Shown: positions 57,400-64,000 of the stretch, in pieces
How positions within the stretch are numbered: position 1 is the stretch's first letter
Layout: each line of letters opens with the position of its first letter
Source of the DNA: Stenotrophomonas sp. 169
GTDB lineage: Bacteria; Pseudomonadota; Gammaproteobacteria; Xanthomonadales; Xanthomonadaceae
Direction of reading: 5' to 3'
Assembly (NCBI RefSeq): GCF_014621775.1
Contig: NZ_CP061204.1
Coordinates: 1,074,501 to 1,138,500, forward strand
DNA: 64,000 nucleotides
Made by a program: the position numbers and the translations under genes
The notes under the pieces: generated by a model
What the model was told of the DNA's origin: nothing
The model's database searches: none
The model's input: only the letters and a program-made list of their open reading frames with translations

Positions 57400-58116
57400 A
57401 TGAAACCGCCACGCCGTCACTGGCTGGCTGCCGTCGGCCTGTTGTCGGCCTGCGTCATGCCTGCCTACGCCCAGTCCCGGCCATCGCCGGGCGCCAGTGC
57501 TGACCTCGGCGCCATCCTGGCCCGGGTAGCGCCCAATGCCGACCGCAAGGTGCTGCAACTGGCGGCCAGCGCAATGCGCTGTGCGCTGCGCCGGCCGGAA
57601 CTGGGGGTGGTGCCGGACCGCTTGGGCGTGATCGACTACTCGCGACCGTCCACCCAGCAACGCTTGTGGGTGTTCGATCTGCGACGCCAGCGCCTGTTGT
57701 TCGAGGAATGGGTGGCGCATGGGCGCAACAGCGGTGCCGACCGTACCGAGCACTTCTCGAACCGGGAAGGGAGTTTCATGTCCAGCATCGGGGCCTTCAC
57801 CGCACAGGAAACGTATGTCGGCGGCAACGGCTACTCGCTGCGGCTGGACGGGCTCGAACCGGGCTTCAATGACCACGCACGCGAGCGTGCCATCGTCATC
57901 CACGGCGCGCCCTATGTGAATCCGACGATGGCGCGGATGCAGGGCCGTCTCGGCCGCAGCCTCGGCTGTCCAGCGGTACGGCTGAAAGTCGCCAAGCCAC
58001 TGATCGATGCGTTGAGTGGCGGCACGATGGTGTTCGCGTATTACCCGGACCAGGACTGGCTGAAGCGCTCCCAGCTGCTGGACGCCGATTGCGGCGGCGC
58101 GCTGGCCCAGCGGTAG
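57400..58116 (+). CDS. Murein L,D-transpeptidase catalytic-domain family protein
   Basis: A 238-aa exported protein (signal cleavage PAYA/QS near 24). The YkuD_2-type active site has His168 in AIVIHGAPYV and Cys190 in GRSLGCPAVRL. GRNSGADRTEHFSNREGS is typical. It probably acts on peptidoglycan in the periplasm. It follows the other L,D-transpeptidase gene by 31 nt, likely one operon. Its TAG stop lies within the GTAG of the REP element that begins at 58113. Confidence 0.88.
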   Translation: MKPPRRHWLAAVGLLSACVMPAYAQSRPSPGASADLGAILARVAPNADRKVLQLAASAMRCALRRPELGVVPDRLGVIDYSRPSTQQRLWVFDLRRQRLLFEEWVAHGRNSGADRTEHFSNREGSFMSSIGAFTAQETYVGGNGYSLRLDGLEPGFNDHARERAIVIHGAPYVNPTMARMQGRLGRSLGCPAVRLKVAKPLIDALSGGTMVFAYYPDQDWLKRSQLLDADCGGALAQR

Positions 58117-58199
58117 AGCCGACTTCAGTCGGCTGCTCCTGCATCCGGCGGGCTGCTCTGTCATCCCGCGGGCAAGCAGCCGACTGAAGTCGGCTCTAC
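58113..58199. repeat. SMAG/REP pair, GAGCCGACTT type
   Basis: Copies at 58113-58134 and 58178-58199 in inverted orientation. The first GTAG provides the TAG stop codon of the preceding gene (58114-58116). Confidence 0.92.
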
Positions 58200-58244
58200 C
58201 GTCGGCGCTACCGTTTCTGGCATAGGACACGGCACACTATCGGG

Positions 58245-58844
58245 ATGGACATCGCCACCACGCTGCAGCATCCCACCCAGGTCATCCACAGCGTCGATTA
58301 TCGTCGCGAGCGCTGGCGCAATGGCTTGGGATGGACGCGGGAAATCCTGCGTTTACCGCCAACAGGCGACGACTGGGCGCTGCGCCTGTCCATCGCGGAG
58401 ATCGAACGCGACGCTGCATTCTCGACCTTCCCGGGCGTGGAGCGCGAGCTGGTGCTGCTGCACGGCAATGGGGTCCGCCTGCGCTTCGATAATGGTCGCG
58501 TACAGGAGGTGCTGCCTCCGCATGGACGGGTACGGTTTGCCGGCGAGGACGCGTTGCACGGCGAGCTGGTCGACGGCGTCACCCACGATTTCAACCTGAT
58601 GTGGCGACGCGGCCTGCTAACCGCAGAGGTACTGCACCGTCCCGTCGTGGGGCCGATGTATTTCTTCACCGAGCCCACCGTCGCGTGGGCCATCCACCTG
58701 CTTGCCGGCCAGGCGGCTTTGGACGCGGATAGTGGTTTGCCCTCCATGCAGCAGGGCGATACGGCGTGGTTGGCGGCAGGTGAGCGCACGCGATACGCGT
58801 TGCACGGCGGTGGCGAGCTGCTGGCGATCCGGGTATCGGGATAG
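58245..58844 (+). CDS. hutD: HutD family protein
   Basis: A 199-aa double-cupin protein. RRERWRNGLGWTREILRLP, LSIAEIERDAAFSTFPGVER and ELVLLHGNGVRLRF identify HutD, which in Pseudomonas is proposed to limit overflow of histidine utilisation. No other hut gene lies in the window, so its context here is different. It is convergent with the flavoprotein gene, 14 nt between stops. Confidence 0.88.
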   Translation: MDIATTLQHPTQVIHSVDYRRERWRNGLGWTREILRLPPTGDDWALRLSIAEIERDAAFSTFPGVERELVLLHGNGVRLRFDNGRVQEVLPPHGRVRFAGEDALHGELVDGVTHDFNLMWRRGLLTAEVLHRPVVGPMYFFTEPTVAWAIHLLAGQAALDADSGLPSMQQGDTAWLAAGERTRYALHGGGELLAIRVSG

Positions 58845-58858
58845 TCCGTCGCGCTGCG

Positions 58859-60466
58859 TCAGTACACGTCGCGTCGGTAACGCCCGGCGACCACCAGGGC
58901 GTCCTTGCGTTTTGCCCCCACCACTTCTTCGATCACCGCGTCCACTGCCGGCGCCATGCCCTGCAGGCTGCCGCAGACCAGGATCGTTGCGCCGTCGTCC
59001 ACCCATCGCTGCAGAAGCGGCGCTTCTGCCTGCAAGCGGTGCTGCACGTACCGGTGCGGCGCGCCATCACGGCTGAATACCGCGTCCAACCGCTCCAGCA
59101 TGCCGCGCTGCTGCATCTGCTCCAGCTCTGTGCGGAAGTGGAAATCGTGGGCGGCACTGCGTTCACCGAACAGCAGCCAGTTGCGGCTGGCGCCTGCGGC
59201 GTCGCGCTCGCGCAGGTGCGCACGCAGGCCGGCGATACCCGTGCCGTTGCCGATCAGGATCAACGGGACGTCTGCGGCAACGCCATGGAAATTCGGATTG
59301 CGGCGTACCCGCAGGTCGATCGTGTCCCCCAGCTGCGCGATGTCGCACAACCAGCCGCTGCCGATGCCCGGGGTGCCGTCATCGCGCACCTGGCGGCGCA
59401 GCACCAGGTCGACGGCGTCCTCGTGCGCGGCCGAGGCAATGGAATACTCGCGGTGCGGCAATGGCTGCAGGAGGGAAAGTAGAGTCGGCAGATCACCGCC
59501 TGCGGTCACGCCGGGCAGGTGCGAGCGGGACAGGTGCTGGTGCAGGGTCTGGCCGTCATCCAGCCGCGCGTCCCCGTCCAGCGCGTGCGACCGCAGCCAG
59601 GCATCGACCACTGCAGGTGCATGCCGTGGGCCGATCTCGGCGATGTCCCCGGCCTGCCAGCGGACGTCGGCCTGGTCGACAGGAGGCCGCAGGCGCAGCC
59701 AGTGCACCGGCCCGCCCACGCTGCCGGGATTCAGATGTTCGCGTTGCACCAGCGTCCATGGCTGGTAGTCGATCGCGGTCCAGTCGGGTTGTTCGGTGGG
59801 TGCCCCCCCCAGCTGGCCGAGCAGCTGTTGCCAATGGCGCAGGCTGGCTGGATCGGCATTGTTCACTTCGACGGTATCGAACATCGCGCGTGCACCGTGT
59901 CGGCGCAGCCAGCCATCCAGTTGATGGCCGAACGCGCAGTAGTGGTCATAGCTGCGATCCCCCAGCGCGAGCACGCCGTACTGCAGGTGCGCGAGGCCCG
60001 GCATGGGCTGGTCCATGCGCTGTAGAAAAGGCGCGGCGTGATCCGGCGGATCGCCCTCGCCGGTAGTGCTGGCAACGAACAACACCCGATCGCTTTGCGC
60101 CAGCAACGTGGCATCCAGCGCTTCGATGCTGCGCAGGCGGACGGCAAGCCCGGCACTGCGCAGGGCATCGGCCGTGCGTTCGGCCAACTGCAGGGCAAAG
60201 CCGGTCTGGCTGGCCCACACGACCAGCACGGGCCGTTGGCTGGGGTCCACGCGTTCGATGCGCGGGCGCATACGCCACCACAGCACGCCACACAGGCCAA
60301 CGTAGGCCAGCAGGCTGGTGACGGCCCATTGCCAGTCACGCGGGCGCGGGGCAACCTGCCACCCGCTGTCGTCCACGTGCAGGCGCAGCAGGAGGGCGGC
60401 GATCAGCAGCAAGGCGCCGATCACCAGCACATTGCCGAGCAGCGCACGCGATGGACGCAGGTTCAT
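58859..60466 (-). CDS. Membrane-anchored flavodoxin/FAD-NADPH reductase (CysJ-like)
   Basis: A 535-aa diflavin protein with two N-terminal helices (about 10-28 and 47-65). A flavodoxin domain follows (VVWASQTGFALQLAERTADA, STTGEGDPPDH, GDRSYDHYCAFG), then the FAD-binding part (REYSIASA) and NADP site (LIGNGTGIAGLR, LLFGERSAAHDF, VCGSLQGMAPAV). It would pass electrons from cytosolic NADPH to the membrane. Last gene of the receptor-PepSY-DUF2271-DUF4198-ApbE block; apbE overlaps its start by 4 nt. It probably reduces the PepSY protein. Confidence 0.88.
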   Translation of the reverse strand: MNLRPSRALLGNVLVIGALLLIAALLLRLHVDDSGWQVAPRPRDWQWAVTSLLAYVGLCGVLWWRMRPRIERVDPSQRPVLVVWASQTGFALQLAERTADALRSAGLAVRLRSIEALDATLLAQSDRVLFVASTTGEGDPPDHAAPFLQRMDQPMPGLAHLQYGVLALGDRSYDHYCAFGHQLDGWLRRHGARAMFDTVEVNNADPASLRHWQQLLGQLGGAPTEQPDWTAIDYQPWTLVQREHLNPGSVGGPVHWLRLRPPVDQADVRWQAGDIAEIGPRHAPAVVDAWLRSHALDGDARLDDGQTLHQHLSRSHLPGVTAGGDLPTLLSLLQPLPHREYSIASAAHEDAVDLVLRRQVRDDGTPGIGSGWLCDIAQLGDTIDLRVRRNPNFHGVAADVPLILIGNGTGIAGLRAHLRERDAAGASRNWLLFGERSAAHDFHFRTELEQMQQRGMLERLDAVFSRDGAPHRYVQHRLQAEAPLLQRWVDDGATILVCGSLQGMAPAVDAVIEEVVGAKRKDALVVAGRYRRDVY

Positions 60467-61422
60467 GGCAGCAAGGCTTCAAATGCCGGGGACAGCTGTT
60501 CGCGTGGACCGTCCGCACTGCGTTCAAGGAAGCGCGCGGCCAGGTGCAGGCGCGTGGCGAGGGCCAGTCCGGCATCGACGCCCAGTACCGTCAGTGCGGT
60601 GGCCCACGCATCGGCGAGCATGGCCGTCGGGGCGACCACGGTGACCGCTGCGGTCGCGCGGCGTACGGGCTGGCCGCTGCGTGGGTCGACACTGTGGCTG
60701 ATGTGCTCGCCATCGTGCTGGTACTGGTGCCAGCGATCGCCGGAGGTCGCTACGGCCTGATCCCTCAGCGCCAGCACGCGGGGCGGCGTGGGCGTGGTCG
60801 CGTCCTCGTCCGGTGCGGATTCCACCAGCACGCGCCACGGCGTGCCGTCCGGCTTGCCGCCGTAGCCATGCAGCTCGCCGCCCACCTCGACCAGCGCCGC
60901 TTCGACGCCCTGCGTGCGCAGCCAACGCACGACCTCATCCACGCCGAAGCCTTTCGCGATTGCAGACAGGTCCAGCTCCAGCCCGCCGGGTTGCAGCAGC
61001 GCGTCGTCGTTCCACTGCACCTGCTGCCAGCCGCAGCGTGCGCGGGTGGCGGCCAGTGCGCGATCATCCGGGCGGCCGCGCGGCGCAGCGTGCGCACCGA
61101 ATCCCCACAACGCAACCAAGGGGCCGATCGTAGGATCGAATGCACCGTCGCTGGCCCGGGCGATGTCGCAGGCACAGTCCACCACCGTGCGCGTCTGCGG
61201 GGACATGCGGTGCCACGTGTCCGCTGCCGCCCGATTGAAGCGACTCACATCGGAACCGGCCTCCCACGTGCTCATCTGCGCCACGACGCGGTCCAGCCGG
61301 GACTGGATGCCGGCATGCAGCGCGTGCAGGTCACGGGTTCCGGGCACGACCAGCGAAGCGCTCCAGGTGGTGCCCATGGTGGTGCCGCCGAGGCGGGCTG
61401 AATCGAAGCGGGAAGCGGTCAT
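60463..61422 (-). CDS. apbE: FAD:protein FMN transferase (ApbE type)
   Basis: A 319-aa enzyme that attaches FMN from FAD to a Thr/Ser on target proteins. GGTTMGTTWSASL, FNRAAADTWHRMSP, GAFDPTIGPLVALWGFG, LDLSAIAKGFGVDEVVRWLR, VEVGGELHGYG, the active DPRSGQPV and TAMLADAWATALTVLG (metal-binding Asp) are all present. Unlike many homologues it shows no signal peptide or lipobox, so its site of action is uncertain. The DUF2271 gene of the same cluster carries a candidate target motif. Confidence 0.9.
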   Translation of the reverse strand: MTASRFDSARLGGTTMGTTWSASLVVPGTRDLHALHAGIQSRLDRVVAQMSTWEAGSDVSRFNRAAADTWHRMSPQTRTVVDCACDIARASDGAFDPTIGPLVALWGFGAHAAPRGRPDDRALAATRARCGWQQVQWNDDALLQPGGLELDLSAIAKGFGVDEVVRWLRTQGVEAALVEVGGELHGYGGKPDGTPWRVLVESAPDEDATTPTPPRVLALRDQAVATSGDRWHQYQHDGEHISHSVDPRSGQPVRRATAAVTVVAPTAMLADAWATALTVLGVDAGLALATRLHLAARFLERSADGPREQLSPAFEALLP

Positions 61423-61445
61423 CGGGATCGGTGTACGTGTTTCCG

Positions 61446-61501
61446 GTAGCGCCGGGCAGTGCCCGGCAACCCATTCTGCAGTGACGGTGCGTGGCCGTCA
61501 C
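61446..61501. repeat. REP pair
   Basis: A GTAGCGCCGGGCAGTGCCCGG element (61446-61467) and a weaker GTGACGG..CCGTCAC palindrome (61481-61501), in the 94-nt gap between apbE and the DUF4198 gene. Confidence 0.75.
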
Positions 61502-61516
61502 CCACCGGTATCGACG

Positions 61517-62320
61517 TTATTGGGGCAGCACTTCCAGCGTGGCCACGTAGCTCAGGCGGCGCTTCTGTGCCTGCTTCACCGAGGTCTTGTTGTCTTCGGT
61601 GCCGGTTTCCAGCCAGTACATGCCGGCCTCCGGCCAGGTCACCTTGATCTCGCCTTTGGCGTCGCTGGTGACCTTGATCTCGTCCTGGGCATTGCGGTAA
61701 CGCGTGGCGCCGCGGACGATCTCGAACTCCAGGCCAGCGCTCGGCTTTCCGTCGACCAGCACGCGGAACGTGGCCTCTTCACCGGCGAACAGGTCGTTGG
61801 GATGGCCTGCGGCAACCAGCTCGATGCCCTTGTTGGTCGGCTTCAACGCCGTGGCATTGGGTGCGCCGTTGGTGACGAAGGTTTCCACGCGGCCCACCGA
61901 CTGGGAGACCTGCAGGTTCTTCGCCTCCTTCGGCAGCTCGGCGAACGTCGCCGCGTTGCCGCGCCAGCGCTTGCGTTCGCCGTTCAGTTCATAGGTGGCG
62001 AACAGGCCATCGTTGACCGAGGCGATGCGGTAGGTGCCGGCCTGCTTGAGTTCGACGTCGAACACGCTACGGAACTTACCGGTGGCGCCATTCTGCGGCG
62101 CTGCGGTGCTGCCATCCGGCGCGGTCACCACCACCGATTCCACGCGGATCGGCACGTGGTTGAAGTAGAACAGATCGTTGGACACCGCAGCGTCCACGGT
62201 GATCCACGGGTCGGTACCGGCGATGACGGTCTGCGACGGCAGCAGCCATGCCTTGTGGGCAAGGGCAGAGAAGGGAAGGGCGGCGGCCAGGGCGGCGGCG
62301 AGAACGAGCGTGCGCTTCAT
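61517..62320 (-). CDS. DUF4198 periplasmic protein
   Basis: A 267-aa exported protein, signal cleaved after SALA (residue 21), so the mature chain begins with His ([10 protein letters not shown]). DUF4198 proteins are mostly beta and occur beside metal-uptake genes; a free N-terminal His often binds copper or another metal. [15 protein letters not shown] and [19 protein letters not shown] are conserved. Function not established. It lies between DUF2271 and apbE on one strand. Confidence 0.85.
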   Translation of the reverse strand: MKRTLVLAAALAAALPFSALAHKAWLLPSQTVIAGTDPWITVDAAVSNDLFYFNHVPIRVESVVVTAPDGSTAAPQNGATGKFRSVFDVELKQAGTYRIASVNDGLFATYELNGERKRWRGNAATFAELPKEAKNLQVSQSVGRVETFVTNGAPNATALKPTNKGIELVAAGHPNDLFAGEEATFRVLVDGKPSAGLEFEIVRGATRYRNAQDEIKVTSDAKGEIKVTWPEAGMYWLETGTEDNKTSVKQAQKRRLSYVATLEVLPQ

Positions 62321-62408
62321 GGGCGTGTGACTCCGGAAGAAGAAAAAGTGCGGTAGAGGTCGGGCCCGGTTGCTACGCGAACCGGATCCGACCGCAGGAC
62401 GTAAGGGA

Positions 62409-62927
62409 TCAGGGCTTCACTGCCAGCGTGACCTTGCCCAGTTCGGTGCTGCCCTGCGCCGAGCCGGCCTGCGCGGTCTTCGCCGGCCAGGTGAAGGGCA
62501 CTTTGACCAGCTCGCGGCCGCCGACTTCGCGCACTGCCTCCACCACCAGGGTGTAGTTGCCCGGCGCAAGCTGCTTCAACGCCGGTTGGCTGTCCTTGAA
62601 TGACAGCGCATGCGTGCCGACCGGGCGGGTCGGGCCGGTCACACCGTCCACGGGAACCTCCAACGTGCGCCCGCTCTTGCGCCACCACTGGCGCAGGTCC
62701 GGCAACCACTTGGTGCCATGGCCTTCGCTGTTGCCGGTCTGCTGGTACCACACCGACAGGTTGGCGGCGACCTTCTGGTCGGCCCCTTCCAGCCACACTG
62801 CCACGTAAGGCCGGTGGTATTCGGCAACGTTGAGCTTGGGCACCTCGACGGTGATGTCCAGGGTGGTTGCGTAGGCCGGCGAGGTGGCCAGCAGGCCACT
62901 GAGGGCGATGGTGAGGGTGACGCGCAT
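62409..62927 (-). CDS. DUF2271 periplasmic protein with candidate flavinylation motif
   Basis: A 172-aa exported protein (signal cleaved after PAYA, residue 20). [20 protein letters not shown] and [20 protein letters not shown] are DUF2271 blocks. DGVTGPT (residues 94-100) resembles the D-x-x-[ST]-G-A-[ST] sites modified by ApbE, with Pro for Ala; Thr100 would carry FMN. It probably shuttles electrons in the periplasm between the PepSY protein and a metal complex. Gap to the PepSY gene is 31 nt. Confidence 0.85.
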   Translation of the reverse strand: MRVTLTIALSGLLATSPAYATTLDITVEVPKLNVAEYHRPYVAVWLEGADQKVAANLSVWYQQTGNSEGHGTKWLPDLRQWWRKSGRTLEVPVDGVTGPTRPVGTHALSFKDSQPALKQLAPGNYTLVVEAVREVGGRELVKVPFTWPAKTAQAGSAQGSTELGKVTLAVKP

Positions 62928-62958
62928 GGGCGGCTCCAGCAGGGAGGGGACGGGAAGG

Positions 62959-63597
62959 TCAGTGGATCAACAGCAGGGCGATCAGCAACGGAATCAGCAG
63001 GCCCAGGCCCACCAGCGGCCAGGTCATGCGCCGCTGCCGCGCATGCAGGTGCAGCAGGAACAGGCCGGTGATGCAGAACACCAGGCAGGCAACGGCGAAC
63101 ACATCCAGGAACCAGCCCCAGGCAGGGCCCGCGTTGCGGCCCTTGTGCAGGTCGTTGAGGTAGGACACCGCGCCGCGCGAGGTGGATTCGAATTCCACCG
63201 CGCCGCTTTCACGGTCGATGCTCAGCCACGCATCGCCACCGGGACGCGGCAGTGACAGGTAGATTTCTTCCGGCGACCACTCCGCGGCACGGCCGCCGAT
63301 GGAGGTGCCCAGCTCGCCATCCAGCCACTGGCGTACTGCGCGCGGCACCGGTGCGTTGCCCTCTTCGCGGTCGCCGAGCTGGCCCAGCACCGTGGGGGGC
63401 AGCGACAGCTGACGATGCTGCACGTCCGGCGTCGCCTCGATCTTCGCCGCGTGGTTCAACGTGATACCGGTGATCGCGAACAGCAGCATGCCGATCAGGC
63501 AGACCGCCGAGCTGATCCAGTGCCATTGATGCAGCGTCCGCAGCCAGAAACCGCGGCTCTGCTGCTGTTGCACGGAGGTAGAGACGGAACGGCTCAC
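62959..63597 (-). CDS. PepSY-associated membrane protein
   Basis: A 212-aa inner-membrane protein of the PepSY_TM_like_2 type. A first helix (about 28-48) contains [19 protein letters not shown] periplasmic loop follows, then [17 protein letters not shown] and two or more helices (165-186, 192-211). His residues near the membrane (LHQWHW, HAA, LHKG) could bind heme or flavin electrons. It is the likely membrane link of the electron chain and stands between the receptor and DUF2271. Confidence 0.87.
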   Translation of the reverse strand: MSRSVSTSVQQQQSRGFWLRTLHQWHWISSAVCLIGMLLFAITGITLNHAAKIEATPDVQHRQLSLPPTVLGQLGDREEGNAPVPRAVRQWLDGELGTSIGGRAAEWSPEEIYLSLPRPGGDAWLSIDRESGAVEFESTSRGAVSYLNDLHKGRNAGPAWGWFLDVFAVACLVFCITGLFLLHLHARQRRMTWPLVGLGLLIPLLIALLLIH

Positions 63598-63664
63598 GCG
63601 GAAGGGTAGGGCTCAAGGAGACGGGGCATTACAGCATTGATGAGAATAGTTCGCAATTAGGTGG

Positions 63665-63686
63665 GTAGTGACGGCCGCTGGCCGTC
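63665..63686 (+). repeat. SMAG/REP element
   Basis: GTAGTGACGGCC-type palindrome, followed at 63693-63704 by a partial GCGGCCGTCAC arm. It separates the TonB-dependent receptor gene from the PepSY gene. Confidence 0.82.
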
Positions 63687-63714
63687 AAGCTTCGCGGCCG
63701 TCACTCCCGGGTCG

Positions 63715-64000
63715 TCAGAACGAGAAGTTCAGGCTCACCCAGACGCTGCGGGCCTTGTCCTTGTTGTTGTAGTCGTCTTCGAACAGCACCTCGTTGGTGC
63801 CGTCAGCGAATGCGCCGTCGCCGTCCAGGTCGTTGAAGGTGGCCTGGTAGGTAGTGAAGTCGCGGTCCAGCAGATTGTTGATGCGGGCGTTGACCGTCAG
63901 CCACTGCGTTGCCTCGAACGAGGCGCCCAGATGCAAGACGGTGTAGTCCTTGTAGTACTGCGGCTGTCCGCTGAGGGTGCTGACGCCCCGGTACCGCTTG
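63715..64000 (-). CDS. TonB-dependent outer-membrane receptor, C-terminal 94 residues (cut by right edge)
   Basis: The final beta strands of a TonB-dependent receptor: VNARINNLLDRDFTTYQATF, KARSVWVSLNFSF, ending in Phe, with an Asp/Gly-rich surface loop (NDLDGDGAFADGTNEV). Most of the protein is beyond the right edge. It is upstream of and co-directional with PepSY, DUF2271, DUF4198, ApbE and the flavoprotein, implying uptake of a siderophore or metal complex. Confidence 0.9.
   Translation of the reverse strand, partial: KRYRGVSTLSGQPQYYKDYTVLHLGASFEATQWLTVNARINNLLDRDFTTYQATFNDLDGDGAFADGTNEVLFEDDYNNKDKARSVWVSLNFSF

Overview
The window is a high-GC gammaproteobacterial chromosome segment, most likely Stenotrophomonas (Xanthomonadaceae). 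Three things point there: the pilA / pilC-pilD-coaE arrangement, the lpt-rpoN-hpf-ptsN-hprK-rapZ-PTS block typical of xanthomonads, and about 18 short palindromes that begin or end with GTAG and match the SMAG/REP class described in Stenotrophomonas maltophilia. Most of the window is core genome. No phage, integrase, insertion sequence or CRISPR was seen.

Layout. 0-3 kb: thiG (cut by the left edge), thiS, a GDSL-esterase autotransporter and tRNA-Gly(CCC). 3.4-7.5 kb: an unrecognised 281-aa protein and a 1084-aa hybrid sensor kinase with two periplasmic solute-binding domains. 7.8-13 kb: rimK, a probable small RNA, a small exported protein, a ColRS/VgrRS-like two-component system, and an antitoxin gene behind the remnant of its TumE-type toxin gene. 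13-22.3 kb: type IV pilus genes pilD, pilC, pilA and pilB with coaE; pilA has a clear sigma-54 promoter, and a 1015-aa MFS/aminopropyltransferase fusion plus a 111-bp tandem REP array lie between pilA and pilB. 22-31 kb: a YitT-like protein, tag, a DUF4153 protein, yqgE-ruvX-pyrB, a thioredoxin-like protein, a lipoprotein esterase, a zinc ribbon and mgtE.

31.6-41.9 kb is one long leftward block. kdsD, kdsC, lptC, lptA and lptB handle KDO supply and LPS transport. rpoN, hpf and ptsN follow, then hprK, rapZ, EIIA-Man, ptsH and ptsI. The last group forms a phosphotransferase chain with no sugar permease in the window, so it looks regulatory. Opposite it run ibaG and murA with a small EF-hand membrane protein. 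43.8-55.3 kb: two DUF3108 proteins, purN and purM around two small paralogous membrane proteins, a DUF2066 protein, an AI-2E-family permease, hda, murU-amgK (cell-wall recycling) and an M20 peptidase.

55.6-64 kb: a ComEA-like protein, two L,D-transpeptidase-type proteins and hutD, then a leftward cluster of a TonB-dependent receptor (cut by the right edge), a PepSY membrane protein, DUF2271, DUF4198, an ApbE-type FMN transferase and a membrane flavodoxin/ferredoxin-reductase protein. This cluster is the best candidate for an under-described system. The DUF2271 protein carries a DGVTGPT motif resembling ApbE flavinylation sites, suggesting an FMN-tethered periplasmic electron-transfer chain serving metal or siderophore uptake.

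All calls come from reading the sequence by eye. No database search was run, and family names rest on recognised motifs and recalled sequence patterns.
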